Below, one piece after another: positions 36,901-40,671 of a stretch of DNA of 64,000 nt. The translations under genes were made by a program, and so were the position numbers. How positions within the stretch are numbered: position 1 is the first letter of the stretch; every line of letters begins with the position of its first letter. The notes under the pieces are model-generated. The model ran no database searches and was not told the origin of the DNA. It was given only the letters and a program-made list of their open reading frames with translations. Origin of the DNA: Notamacropus eugenii (lineage: Eukaryota; Chordata; Mammalia; Diprotodontia; Macropodidae); the NCBI RefSeq assembly GCF_028372415.1, contig NC_092878.1:27262903-27326902 (forward strand), in the 5' to 3' direction.

Positions 36901-37200
36901 CCGCCTGCCCACGCCTAGCGGACTCACCTCCGGCCGCAGGGCCCCGCCGCCGCAACCGCGGCGGCGGCGGAGGGGGGGGAGTGAGCGGAGTGCGGGCGGG
37001 GGCCGAGGGGGGGGTCGCCCCGCCGATGGTGGCGCCGCCGCTCGCTCGCTGGGGCCGCGGCTCGGTGACTACGCTGGGCGCGGACGCTCCTCGCTCCCTC
37101 GCTCAGCGGCTCCTGGGACCCCAAGATGGCGGCGGCGCTGAGGCGGCTGCGGGCGCTGGGCCGGCGGCGGCGGCGGCCACTTTCACTCACTGAGAGGAGC
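1..37200 (-). CDS. INO80: INO80 gene, 5' part (non-coding exon 1 plus first seven coding exons)
   Basis: INO80 is the Snf2-family ATPase of the nuclear INO80 complex, which slides nucleosomes and edits H2A.Z in transcription, replication and repair. Seven coding exons on the minus strand splice in frame with no stop to give 308 residues. These match the known INO80 N-terminus throughout: MASELGAGDDGG start, the SREELHNML-like block (here TREELHNMLRLHKYKK), the lysine-rich block around GPKKKKFKEEKK, the HLSIEQLNARRRKVW block, and NLFLTNSRK at the start of the DBINO region. The family is about 1,550 residues, so the helicase motor lies beyond position 1. The first part is acidic and serine-rich (DESSDTDSPSEEDGDDE), followed by a highly basic stretch that could act as a nuclear localisation signal. 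The right edge is approximate because the transcription start is not visible. Coding exon assignment is very secure; exon 1 is inferred. Confidence 0.96.
131..165 (+). repeat. G-rich tract (G-quadruplex-capable)
   Basis: A run of twelve G is followed within 25 bases by two further G runs (GGGGG and GGCGG). Four or more closely spaced G runs can fold as a quadruplex in DNA. Here it lies in an INO80 intron on the non-template strand of the window's plus orientation, so the nascent INO80 RNA would carry the C-rich version. Confidence 0.5.
1136..1189 (-). CDS. INO80: INO80 coding exon 7 (54 bp)
   Basis: Eighteen codons, ANKQKASARNLFLTNSRK, matching INO80 at the beginning of its DBINO (DNA-binding) region. 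The acceptor ends TTTTTAG before 1189 and the donor is AAG|GTAAGC at 1136/1135. Both boundaries are phase 0 and fit the preceding exon, which ends at codon AAG. Confidence 0.96.
1190..2506. other. INO80 intron, no recognised element
   Basis: I see no exon or clear repeat family in this stretch. A segment around 1560-1880 ends with an AATAAAG-type signal near 1860 and could be an old LTR, but this is too weak to call. Confidence 0.4.
2507..2830 (+). repeat. Chimeric tRNA-headed SINE with RTE-like second module
   Basis: The left half (2507-2640) is a marsupial tRNA-like SINE head: GGGCAGCTAGGTGG start, an A-box-like GTGCAGTAGATAGAGC, a B-box-like GAATTCAAATC and the GTGACCTTGGGCAAGTCAC core. 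From about 2643 it continues with a different module (CATCCTGATGAATATCTGG ... CAAGTCATGTCATCATTT) that occurs alone at 46.8 kb and 51.5 kb. It ends in a short CATA-type simple repeat. It lies antisense within an INO80 intron. Confidence 0.8.
2923..3137 (-). CDS. INO80: INO80 coding exon 6 (215 bp)
   Basis: Completes the split alanine codon (G|CC) and encodes 71 further residues: the basic KLKKVKKKRRR block, DEELSSEESPRRHHH, and HLSIEQLNARRRKVW, all hallmarks of the INO80 N-terminus. The acceptor is TTTGTAG before 3137; the donor is AAG|GTGAGT at 2923/2922. Frame is kept on both sides. Confidence 0.97.
3138..5317. other. INO80 intron with GC donor, no recognised element
   Basis: About 2.2 kb of AT-rich sequence. 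I recognise no SINE or LINE in it with confidence. A segment near 4190-4420 has a mixed GC level but no readable homology. Confidence 0.5.
5312..5318 (-). other. Non-canonical GC splice donor
   Basis: On the minus strand the exon end reads CTGAAAG|GCAAGT. Splitting after 5318 gives G that joins CC in the next exon to restore the conserved alanine of the INO80 KLKAKLKK block. Using the only nearby GT (AA|GTATTC) would shift the frame. The GCAAGT context, with an otherwise perfect U1 match, is typical of GC-AG introns. Confidence 0.9.
5318..5438 (-). CDS. INO80: INO80 coding exon 5 (121 bp)
   Basis: Forty codons plus one base. It encodes LQQYQYYSAGLLSTYDPFYE followed by the QQRHVLGPKKKKFKEEKK block of INO80. 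The acceptor is TTTTCAG before 5438; the donor is GC (see the separate entry). The exon starts in phase 0 and ends in phase 1. Confidence 0.97.
5790..6400 (+). mobile_element. Possible solo LTR
   Basis: A GC-richer block sits in an AT-rich intron. It carries a TATA-like CATAAATATGCAAA near 6200, an AATAAAACTAG polyadenylation-like signal near 6264 followed by a T/C-rich stretch, and two copies of a CTCCCCTTTGGG motif near 6104 and 6151. This order (promoter, then polyA signal near the 3' end) resembles a retroviral LTR. I did not find convincing TG/CA ends or a target duplication, so the family is unknown. Confidence 0.4.
7383..7538 (-). CDS. INO80: INO80 coding exon 4 (156 bp)
   Basis: Fifty-two codons, phase 0 at both ends. 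It opens GILLSDESSDTDSPSEEDGD, an acidic serine-rich patch with several casein-kinase-2-like sites, and continues with the strongly conserved EELHNMLRLHKYKKLHQNK block. The acceptor is ATCTCAG before 7538; the donor is GAG|GTGAGA at 7383/7382. Confidence 0.97.
7625..8206 (+). repeat. Two L2 LINE 3' ends
   Basis: Two sections each end with the L2 signature: ACATAGTAGACACTTAATAAAC at about 7676-7697, and GTGGATGAATAAATGCTTG with TTGAATGATA ending near 8205. The second carries the familiar upstream L2 text, including AAGTTCAGCTCAAGTGCCAC and the CACCTGGCACAATGCCAGG 3' motif. Both are in plus orientation, antisense to INO80. Confidence 0.85.
8225..8720 (+). repeat. L1 3' fragment
   Basis: The text parallels other L1 3' ends in the window: ATTGATCCAGCCATTCTAAG, TTATGCCATAAGAAACGA, and ATATGAACTGATACAGAGCG followed by AGTGAGCAGAA. 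It is the C-terminal ORF2 coding end plus 3' UTR, heavily decayed. Confidence 0.75.
9255..9395 (+). repeat. MIR SINE fragment
   Basis: Contains the MIR-type right half: TTTCCTCATTTGCAGAATGG, GGACTCAATGACCTCTACAA and a CCAGCTCTAAGTC end. Confidence 0.7.
9720..9787 (-). CDS. INO80: INO80 coding exon 3 (68 bp)
   Basis: Begins in phase 1 (G|AG, glutamate) and encodes PKSEKGNLYNFSKLKKSRKW plus LK, matching the INO80 block GNLYNFSKLKKSRKWLK. The acceptor is TACACAG before 9787; the donor is AAG|GTAGGG at 9720/9719. Confidence 0.97.
9884..10050 (-). CDS. INO80: INO80 coding exon 2 (167 bp)
   Basis: Completes the split serine codon AG|T and encodes 55 residues including DDSEDGLDD, PLLPQSGDPLIQVKEEPPNS and MLNTYSLNGVLQS. 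This lies in the INO80 N-terminal region; IQVKEEPP looks like a SUMO-acceptor consensus (hydrophobic-K-x-E), a sequence-based suggestion only. The acceptor is TTAACAG before 10050; the donor is CAG|GTCAGT at 9884/9883. Confidence 0.97.
10310..10415 (-). repeat. MIR SINE fragment
   Basis: Antisense MIR-like text: GAGTGATTTACTAAGATGTG, AGAGGCAGAACTAGAATCTA, then CTTCAAGGCTAGCTCTCTAT. Diverged. Confidence 0.55.
10847..11032 (-). CDS. INO80: INO80 first coding exon (start codon exon)
   Basis: The acceptor TTTTACAG precedes 11032. After 43 bases of 5' UTR the ATG lies at 10989-10987. It encodes MASELGAGDDGG, CPELAKPLYLQYLERAL and RLDQFLRQTSAIFNRNIS, the INO80 N-terminus, and ends in phase 2 (AG|) with donor GTATGC. 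The start was chosen because it matches the known INO80 amino terminus. Its context is weak (T at -3, G at +4). Confidence 0.96.
10961..11008 (-). other. Overlapping upstream ORF in INO80 leader
   Basis: An ATG at 11008-11006 lies 19 nt upstream of the INO80 ATG in the +1 frame. It reads 15 codons and stops at a TGA (10963-10961) inside the INO80 coding sequence. Both ATGs have poor initiation contexts. Such an overlapping uORF would lower translation of ribosomes that initiate on it; regulation is inference. Confidence 0.85.
11149..11577 (+). mobile_element. Tigger1-like DNA transposon, 5' end
   Basis: Starts after TA (11147-11148) with CAGGCACACCTCATTTTATT and continues with the characteristic Tigger1 left end (TGTGGCAACACTGTGTTAAG, CTGTTATAGCGATCTGTGAT, ATTAAGCCAATTAATAGCCC). 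It ends near the position where the transposase ORF would begin; no right end is present. Confidence 0.85.
11621..11823. mobile_element. Palindromic hAT MITE with 8-bp target duplication
   Basis: 203 bp with long inverted ends: CAAGGGTGGAGAACCTGCAG and CCTCAAGGCTACATGTGGCC on the left mirror GGCACATGTGGCCTTGAGG and CAGGTACCCCACCCCTG on the right. It is flanked by GTTGAGGC (11613-11620) and GTTTAGGC (11824-11831), an 8-bp hAT-type duplication with one substitution. Confidence 0.88.
12125..12178. repeat. (AC)n then (CT)n microsatellite
   Basis: AC dinucleotides run from 12125 to 12162 and pass directly into CT dinucleotides to 12178, inside the L2 copy. Confidence 0.95.
12394..13014 (+). mobile_element. 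Tigger-family (pogo) DNA transposon relic
   Basis: Ends form a partial inverted repeat (AGTTGACTCTCATTATTC on the left; reverse of the right end AGTTCTCTTCATTC). Inside, about 12690-12850, a broken reading resembles the pogo/CENP-B helix-turn-helix start of Tigger transposases (LPEEICLLDKL, then VNEI followed by a basic run). It interrupts the L2 copy, so it arrived later. Confidence 0.6.
13130..13460 (+). repeat. L1 3' end fragment
   Basis: ATGAACTGATGCAGATGAAA, GAGCAGAACAAGAACAATTT and TTTGGCCATAGCTAATTATG follow the L1 ORF2 end and 3' UTR pattern, ending in an A-rich stretch. Confidence 0.75.
13922..14111. mobile_element. hAT-type MITE with perfect 8-bp target duplication
   Basis: 190 bp starting CAATGGTTCCCAG and ending TGGGAACCAATG, an inverted repeat of 12 bp with one mismatch. 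It is flanked on both sides by the identical octamer ATCTAGAT (13914-13921, 14112-14119). Superfamily is inferred from duplication length. Confidence 0.82.
14835..15825 (+). mobile_element. L1 3' end, relatively young
   Basis: 5'-truncated L1 retaining the last part of ORF2 (reads EFSEEEIKDIYSHMKKC, then a QIKTTLRY motif), the coding end, the 3' UTR (AAGAACTATGGAATTGGATC) and an A-rich tail near 15800. The same subfamily appears at 49.8-51.4 kb and 63.5-64 kb in opposite orientation. Confidence 0.9.
16120..16275 (+). repeat. L1 3' UTR fragment
   Basis: TTTTGGACACAGCCAATGTG, TTATTTTGTCGGATTATACA and an A-rich end parallel the 3' UTR at 13.3 kb and 24.97 kb. Confidence 0.6.
16594..16846 (+). 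repeat. tRNA-headed SINE with RTE/BovB-like tail
   Basis: Head AGGCAGTGAGGTGGCAGTAG and CTGGACCTGGAGTCAGAAAG; core CTGGGCAAGTCATTTAACCC and TCAGTTTCCTCATCTATAAA; tail AAATGGCAAACCACTCCAAT to ACATGACAGAAAAACAACTA. The tail matches the BovB/RTE 3' end that mobilises such marsupial SINEs (family knowledge). A near-full copy. Confidence 0.88.
17580..18300 (+). repeat. L1 3' part, old
   Basis: Reads as decayed ORF2 C-terminus and 3' UTR: ACTGATGATGGAGCTGTGAA, CACAGTCTTTGACCCTGAGA, AGAACTGGAAATAAGTGTCT, GTACAAGAATGTCATAGAAT. Ends in an A-rich tract near 18290. Confidence 0.75.
18400..18632 (+). repeat. L2 LINE 3' end
   Basis: TTCAAGGCAGAGATGATATT, TTGTATCCCCAGCACTTAG and TTCAGTGCCTACTATGTAAT are standard L2 3'-end text. 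Confidence 0.82.
18990..19115 (+). repeat. MIR SINE right half
   Basis: ACAAAACACTTCACTTCTCT, ACCTGTAAAATGAGGTAGTC and GGACTAAATGATCTCC match the MIR 3' half. Confidence 0.7.
19580..19775 (+). repeat. MIR SINE
   Basis: Contains AGGGCTCTGCCATTTACTAG, TGTGTCCTTAGGCAAATAAT, TTGGTTTCCTCATTTGCAAA and AATACAGTGC, following MIR order. Confidence 0.72.
19790..20960 (-). repeat. Old L1 3' end (minus), split by an LTR-like insertion
   Basis: 19790-20135 looks like an L1 3' UTR in reverse (CCTCCCTCCCACAGAGCCAC, CTTATAACAAATAATTTTTA). After the LTR-like block, 20596-20960 is the reversed ORF2 end (CTTTCCACGTCGCTTTGCAC, TGTTACATTCATATGCCACA, TCTGGGTCAAAGGGATAGAC). The exact junctions are uncertain. Confidence 0.6.
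20140..20595 (+). mobile_element. LTR-like element, copy A
   Basis: Shares an ordered set of motifs with 41850-42195: GGAAGTGTTTGTTTGGCCAG, a CTCTCTGGTAACT block, ACTGTCTGTTGA, TTTGAAGTTCAGGGTGCTG and GATTGTTAAC. It also contains internal duplicates of the GTAACTA(T/C)GGTCAGA unit. Two scattered copies with the same ends suggest a solo LTR of an endogenous retrovirus. No coding interior is seen. Confidence 0.6.
20961..21805. other. INO80 intron 1 stretch with no recognised element
   Basis: No clear repeat or ORF in this stretch. The right part, about 21540-21805, may be the 3' UTR of the neighbouring SRM retrocopy, but I cannot show it; no poly(A) remnant is evident. Confidence 0.4.
21806..22605 (-). 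pseudogene. SRM: Spermidine synthase (SRM) processed pseudogene
   Basis: Spermidine synthase transfers an aminopropyl group from decarboxylated SAM to putrescine in the cytosol. On the minus strand, broken readings align in order with the whole enzyme except the extreme N-terminus: MSLQVDKLL, EILVFCSKT, DEFLY, then FRFMQQNQDGFDVIIIKSSD (the DxFDVIIxDSSDP active-site region, with K in place of D). A C-terminal block follows: KYYDLDIHHTAFVLLEF ... ALYSI and a stop at 21808-21806. There are several in-frame stops and frameshifts and no introns, which marks a dead retrocopy. It lies in INO80 intron 1 in the same orientation as the host gene. Identity is secure; boundaries are within tens of bases. 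Confidence 0.9.
22630..22835 (+). repeat. CR1/L3 LINE 3' end
   Basis: AAAGTGAAAGGCTTGTCTTG, CAGGTAGAGTTTGAATCAGA and TTTTCAAAGTCCTTTCCAAC correspond to the final segment of mammalian L3/CR1 elements. Confidence 0.6.
23194..24032 (-). mobile_element. Tigger1-like transposon, both ends present, interior deleted
   Basis: Begins CAGGCATACCTC after TA (23192-23193) and ends GAGGTATGTCTG, forming inverted ends. The left part is the Tigger1 3' end in reverse (GCTAATCATCACCTGAGCCT); the right part, from about 23600, is the Tigger1 5' end in reverse (TTACTGGCCTAATTTCAATA; CACAAATCTTCAATTTC). Most of the transposase gene is missing, so this was probably a non-autonomous copy. Confidence 0.88.
24200..25090 (+). 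repeat. L1 3' end, old
   Basis: Decayed ORF2 C-terminus and 3' UTR: AAAATGCTCCAAATCAAATA, GGTCCAACCATTCTGGGATG, TATTGTGCTATAAGAAATGA, AGTGAGCAGAACCAGGGGAA, TTTTTAGCCATGGAAAATGT. Confidence 0.8.
25255..25856 (+). repeat. L2 LINE 3' end
   Basis: Long L2 3' section: TTCCAGTAGCCCCCAATCCC, CTTGGCTTCCTTCAAGTCTA, TTATTTCCAGTTTATCCTGT, and the terminal GATGCTTAATAAATGTTTAT with TGACTGAC. Confidence 0.88.
27035..27802 (+). mobile_element. 5'-truncated L1 with 17-bp target duplication
   Basis: ORF2 end and 3' UTR of L1 (TAACCATTCTGAATGAAGAG, CTATAAGAAACGACGAGCAG, GAACTATGGGGTCTGAATGC) ending in an A-rich tail. Flanks 27018-27034 and 27803-27819 match over 17 bp with two substitutions (AAAAAATTGAGGTCATT / AAAAAACTGAGGCCATT). 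It interrupts the L2 copy. Confidence 0.92.
28293..28561 (-). repeat. Inverted L2 RT segment flanked by 15-bp inverted repeat
   Basis: Read on the minus strand, this gives the L2 RT core including LLSLYSISLGDLI and the catalytic box LYADDSQL. The flanking L2 on both sides runs in plus orientation and lacks exactly this middle segment. The arms TCCTGGTTCTTCTAC (28278-28292) and its reverse complement (28562-28576) border it. Confidence 0.85.
29353..29940. other. Intron stretch with no recognised element
   Basis: AT-rich, no readable homology to repeats or genes that I can support. Confidence 0.4.
29950..30160 (+). repeat. L2 LINE 3' end
   Basis: TATCTGTATCCTTGCACCCA followed by CACCACATAGTAGATGCTTG and TTAGACTGACTGG gives a diverged L2 3' end. 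Confidence 0.65.
30595..31895 (+). repeat. L2 LINE, RT region to 3' end
   Basis: About 1.3 kb in the usual L2 order: CCAAAGTTATTAATGACCTT, CTTGATCTCTCTACAGCCTC, TCTCCTGGTTTTCCTACCCT, TGGTGATCTCATCAGCTCCT, CCTCCAGGATCAAATACAAA, AAAGCCCTTCATAATCTAGC, then GCACAAAGCCTGGCACATAA. Reading frames are broken throughout. Confidence 0.9.
31896..32394. other. Intron stretch with no recognised element
   Basis: No readable repeat or gene. Confidence 0.4.
32395..32545 (-). repeat. MIR SINE
   Basis: Reverse MIR text: AAGAAACTAAGGCCTGGGGA, GTTAAGTCATTTGCCCCAGT, CACATAGGCAATAAGC. Confidence 0.7.
32590..33450 (+). repeat. Old L1 3' part
   Basis: Matches the L1 order seen elsewhere in the window: ACACTGTTGGTGAAGCTGTG, TAACCATTTTGGAAAACGTT, AGCAAAGATGTGGAAACAAA, GATTTACATAAATTGGTGCA. 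Strongly decayed. Confidence 0.7.
33515..33905 (-). repeat. L2 LINE 3' end, reversed
   Basis: CCTACTATGTGACAAGTATT, AAGTGCTGGAGATACAAAGA and TTTAGCTGGGACTTGAAGGA are the reverse complement of the L2 3' section. Confidence 0.8.
33911..33979. repeat. (GT)n microsatellite, about 34 units
   Basis: An uninterrupted GT run of 69 bases at the edge of the reversed L2. It is likely length-variable and can form Z-DNA. Confidence 0.98.
33980..35059. other. Intron stretch with no firm annotation
   Basis: A possible MIR or L3 scrap near 34045-34090 (GACCTTAAAGATTATCTGCT). Otherwise I see nothing supported. Confidence 0.35.
35060..35262 (-). repeat. MIR SINE, nearly full
   Basis: CATTCTGCAAATGAGGAAAC, TGAGGCAGAGAAAGGTTAGG and GATGCCCAGGGTCACATGAG are MIR in reverse. 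Confidence 0.85.
35270..35410 (+). repeat. MIR SINE
   Basis: CTGACTAGCTGTCTGACCTT and GAGTTAGACTCAATGACCTC follow MIR order, tail-to-tail with the preceding reversed copy. Confidence 0.75.
35880..36090 (+). repeat. MIR SINE bordering the CpG island
   Basis: TAAGACTTGAGTTCAAATCT, CAACTTCCCAACCTGTAAAA and GGATGATTACACGGCACCTA are MIR-type. It sits directly beside the INO80 CpG island. Confidence 0.7.
36386..36645. promoter_or_regulatory. Cluster of four CACGTG E-boxes
   Basis: Identical hexamers at 36386-36391, 36580-36585, 36613-36618 and 36640-36645. They lie just inside intron 1, downstream of the proposed INO80 exon 1. CACGTG binds bHLH-zip factors (USF, MYC/MAX, MITF/TFE). Binding here is inference. 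Confidence 0.7.
36928..37200 (-). other. INO80: Proposed INO80 non-coding exon 1
   Basis: On the minus strand the island contains GGCCGGAG|GTGAGTCC with the donor at 36927, a near-perfect U1 site, positioned to splice to the acceptor of the start-codon exon. The known gene layout (untranslated first exon in a CpG island, long intron 1) fits. The upstream edge is a guess. Transcript evidence would be decisive. Confidence 0.65.
37123..37133 (+). promoter_or_regulatory. YY1-type motif
   Basis: AAGATGGCGGC is the canonical YY1 element of CpG-island promoters. It lies within the proposed exon 1, on the strand opposite INO80. YY1 is a known partner of the INO80 complex. Confidence 0.75.
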
Positions 37201-37324
37201 GGAGCAGGGACACGGGGAGCCATGGCGGGGGGGAGGAGAGGCGCCATGGCCAGGCCTGAACAATCGAGCCGCCGCTCGGCCGGCACGTCGTCGCCCCTCC
37301 CGCGCCCCCTGCCCGCCACTCGCT

Positions 37325-37342
37325 CCGTGACAGCCGTCACGG
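37325..37342. promoter_or_regulatory. Inverted repeat CCGTGAC-N4-GTCACGG
   Basis: A perfect 7-bp palindromic pair with a 4-bp spacer at the upstream edge of the proposed start region. It could bind a dimeric factor; the half-site resembles a CRE/E-box half. Function unknown. Confidence 0.55.
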
Positions 37343-37650
37343 CCACGGCTACCCGCTTCGCATAGCTCGCGCTCCACTACCGCCGCCTGACGCCCCTCGC
37401 AGATCGGGGTTCGAGGTGATCCTCATCAGTGTTATCGGTTTGCAGATTGGTTGGGGCTGAGACTGGCGGAGATTGCCGAAAGGCTGCGGGGAGGAGGAGG
37501 ACGTAGCCAGGGTGAGCCAGCAGATCTCGCGCTAGCAGCTGTCGCGAGAGTTCACATCTCCGGCAACTGCCGAGGGAGGAGTCCTGTGACCGGAAGTGAT
37601 GTCAGCGAGGGGCAAAGGGTCTTTGGAATATTAGATCCACCGAGACACTT

Positions 37651-38089
37651 TCCCCTTTCCCCTCTCTACCCCACCCCATTAGATTCCATGGGCTGTAAAC
37701 AGCTTGTTGGGAAGGAGTGAAGAGCTTCCGGTCTGTTTGCTCCCAGTTGCCTTACGGGCCCCAGAGGCTTTGGGCCATCCCTGCGGACCCAAGGTTCCCT
37801 TTGGATTTCCTAATGCGGGGGTCCGTCAGGTAACAACACGCGACTGCGGTCTGTTGAGTGCTTTACCTCCAGTATTTGTTTGGTCTTTACGCAAACCCCT
37901 GAGATAGCTGCTGGGGGTGCTTCGCCCGCGGTCGTGCACCTAATAAGGGGGGCTCCCGTAGGCTGTTCTGCGTGCCAGGGTCCTAATACGGTTCTCTGCC
38001 ATGTAGACAGCGCTCCGAGGTGTTCAAAGGGCATTACAGTGTACACCATCAGGTAATAGTCGTTCTCCATCACTTAGAAGCCCTGGCGT
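37651..38089. other. Flank upstream of INO80, no gene
   Basis: Moderately GC-rich shore of the CpG island with an ETS-like site (CTTCCGGT near 37725). A plus-strand donor-like CAG|GTAACA lies at 37829-37830. I see no supported exon. Confidence 0.5.
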
Positions 38090-38295
38090 TCTCTCCTTGA
38101 CCCCATGTGGGGTTTTCTTGTCAACGGTACTGGAATGGTTCACCGTTTCCTTTTCCAGCTCATTTAACAGATGAGGAAACTGAGGCAGACCGTTAGGGAC
38201 CTTGCCCATAGTCAGGCAGCTGGTAAGGTTTGAACTCAGGAAGATGAGTTTTCCCAACTTCAGACCTGGTACTGTACCCACTTTGCTACCTAGTA
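38090..38295 (-). repeat. tRNA-headed SINE with RTE/BovB-like tail, reversed
   Basis: GGTTCACCGTTTCCTTTTCC, CAGATGAGGAAACTGAGGCA, CTGGTAAGGTTTGAACTCAG and a terminal TTTGCTACCT are the reverse complement of the SINE at 16.6 kb. Confidence 0.82.
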
Positions 38296-38969
38296 TGATA
38301 GAATTGGTCCCAAAGCCGGGAAGCCCTGGGTTCGAGTTCTGCCTCTGTTGAAGGCTGGTCCTAGGATCCTGGGTAAGGCAGTGCAGAAAGCAGCTACCTG
38401 GCATTGTTGGTGGCCGAGAAGGTGCAGGTCTGCCTTGGCAGAGGGAATTTCCTCACCTCGAAATTTCTAATGCTAAGGAAATCGCAGGTCTAGTCCTAAT
38501 TCCTTTATGTAGGTTATTTGATAATGAAAAGGATTTGGTAAGTCAGGTGTGATATTAGCTGCCAGATGCCTCAGGCAACGTGTAGGCCCCCGAGCCCTTG
38601 GAGCCATCCCTGCTACCAAAGGTGCTGTAATACAGGTGTCAGTGGGACAGTCAAATAATACCACCTGACTGCTCTGTTTGGGACTTTACCTCCATTATTT
38701 ATCTCTACAGAAACCCAGTGAGATAGGTAGAACTGCTAATGGTAATCCCAGTGAATGCCAGAACCTCAGAAAGAGGTAGTCAGCCTTATCAGGAGAACAT
38801 GAACCAATTTCAGAGGCCTTTGGTAAGAAATAAGTTAGGATGTGAAAAACATCCGTTTCTGTAGCCATGATGGGTCACCATCTTTCTTGCACAGCACAGG
38901 TCATTCTTAAATAAGGTTAGGCCTCTTACAGGGAATCCTTTTCTATACCTTCATTTTTAGTTGCTTATG
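38296..38969. other. Upstream flank, nothing recognised
   Basis: No supported gene or repeat. Confidence 0.4.
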
Positions 38970-39860
38970 GGACCTGAAATTTACTGTGTCCAAAATAGAA
39001 CTCATTCTCTTCTTTCAGTGATCCAATCCAAAATGATTCCTATTTTTAACTCTTCTCATCACTCAATGGCATCATTCTCTACCTGGAATAGAGACTGAAT
39101 CTAAGACAGACTCCTCCCTGGTTTTAATATCTACAACATGGTACCTTCTCCTAGCAATAACTGAGCCCCAAAAGTGTAACAACTAATCGCTGAACTAACT
39201 TTTGGGGTGATTGTCTTAAATTACTACTGGCTCCTGGGAATTGCAGGACACAATGGGAGAGCAATGAACTTGGGATATAAAATTCACAGATTAAAGATGA
39301 AAGTTCTGGTTTTTGTTTAGTTTAAATAATTGGCATTTGATTTTTCAAGATTAAATATTACTTGTTTTCTCACTCTTTTAAGTCTTTCATAAAACTTCAT
39401 TGGCCAGTTTAAGATTATAGCAGGGAAAATCTGCTCATATCTGGTTTACTGCAGGGGTCCTTTACCTAGTCCTCCTGACTTCAGATTCCCTTTCCTCAGG
39501 TCCAGGACAGATTCCCCTGTCCTGAAGACAGCTGCCAAATTAGTCTTCTAAAATACCACTTGCATAATGTTAATCTCTTACTACAGAACCTATAGGAACT
39601 GTCTTTTGCCTATAGATCAAATCCAGACTCTTCAGTCTGTGGCTGAAATGCCCTACTGCTCCTCTTTCACCAGTAGAAATTCTGTATATCCTTCAGTACT
39701 CAGTTCATGTGTCACCTTCTCATGAAGGCTTTCTTAATCCTCTGTCCGAAATTATCTTTCTTTTCTTAGACCCTGAATGCCACTTTGTACCTCTTTCATG
39801 ACTCTAACAGAGTCTACCTGTATTTATAATTGTGTTTGTATATGAGGTTGTAAGCTTTAT
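38970..39860 (+). repeat. Diverged L2 LINE
   Basis: ACTGTGTCCAAAATAGAACT (the L2 text after the RT core), then CTATAGATCAAATCCAGACT, AGTACTCAGTTCATGTGTCA and AAGGCTTTCTTAATCCTCTG. It lacks a clear terminal AATAAATG motif. Confidence 0.65.
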
Positions 39861-40239
39861 GAGACTAGCCAGGGGAACTATTTTTCCTGAATCAGCCTGC
39901 CAGCTACCTCAGTTTTCTATTTTAATAATATAAACTTGGGTTTATATGGGTATATATAAACTTGATACATCAGTAGCCATAACCTGGTAAGTTAAATAAA
40001 CAGTTAATGTCATTCATTGTGCCCTGTTCTCCATCTATTCCCAGATTCCAATCGAGTTTTAGTCCATATGTTTGAGTGCCATCTGCTCTACTTTTGACCA
40101 AGAGGGTCCACTTCAGGCAACAGTAATTCTTGATAATCCACACCCATACAGACAGATCATTTTAAAAATTGACATAGTAAGCTCTTTCTAGGGCAAACCA
40201 AGGGGTCTATTTCAATTTTAGAGTCTTTTTGTTTTGATT

Positions 40240-40380
40240 TTTGCTTTTTTGGAAGGCATTCAGTGTTAAATGATTTACTTAGGTTCACATAGCTAGTAAG
40301 TACATGAGGCTAGATTTGAATTCAAGTCCTCCTGACTCCAAGGCCAATGATGTATCAACTGTACCACCTAGCTACCTCTC
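40240..40380 (-). repeat. tRNA-headed SINE fragment, reversed
   Basis: TTCACATAGCTAGTAAGTAC, TTTGAATTCAAGTCCTCCTG and CTGTACCACCTAGCTACCTC are the reversed SINE head. Confidence 0.7.
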
Positions 40381-40439
40381 AGTCTAAGACTCTTGATGCT
40401 AAAAGATAGGCCACACTTTATTGTACTTTGAGGTTTTCA

Positions 40440-40660
40440 ATTTACTTTTATTTAATCTATCTGCCTCTCATACAGTCCTCATGACAACCCTGTAAAGTAA
40501 AAGTTGTAGGTAATATTACTTCTGTTTTACCGATAAGGATACTGAGCCTGAGAGAGGTTTAAGTGACTTGCCCATTCTTACAGATAATAAATGTCTGAGG
40601 TAGGATTCGAACTTAGGTCTTCCTTACCCCAAGTCTAACAAACCATTATGCTGCACTGTT
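40440..40660 (-). repeat. MIR SINE
   Basis: GTTTTACCGATAAGGATACT, TTTAAGTGACTTGCCCATTC and GTAGGATTCGAACTTAGGTC are reversed MIR. Confidence 0.78.
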
Positions 40661-40671
40661 GTAATGTTAAT

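Larger units (their letters stand above)
36110..37650. promoter_or_regulatory. CpG island promoter of INO80
   Basis: The only CpG-dense segment in the window, with many CG dinucleotides and long GC runs, ending abruptly in AT-rich flanks. It contains a YY1-type motif AAGATGGCGGC (37123-37133), ETS-type CCGGAAGT (37590-37597), a CCGTGAC inverted repeat (37325-37342) and four CACGTG E-boxes (36386, 36580, 36613, 36640). There is no clear TATA box, as expected for a housekeeping promoter. The start site cannot be read from sequence. Confidence 0.9.

Noticed and set aside
37126..37365. Plus-strand open frame starting at the ATG of the YY1 motif
   Set aside because: The ATG is explained by the AAGATGGCGGC element; the arginine/alanine-rich reading is compositional.
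37505..37830. Divergent transcript starting from the INO80 island, using plus-strand donor-like sites
   Set aside because: CAGG|GTGAGC and CAG|GTAACA match donors by eye, but no partner exon or polyadenylation site can be shown.
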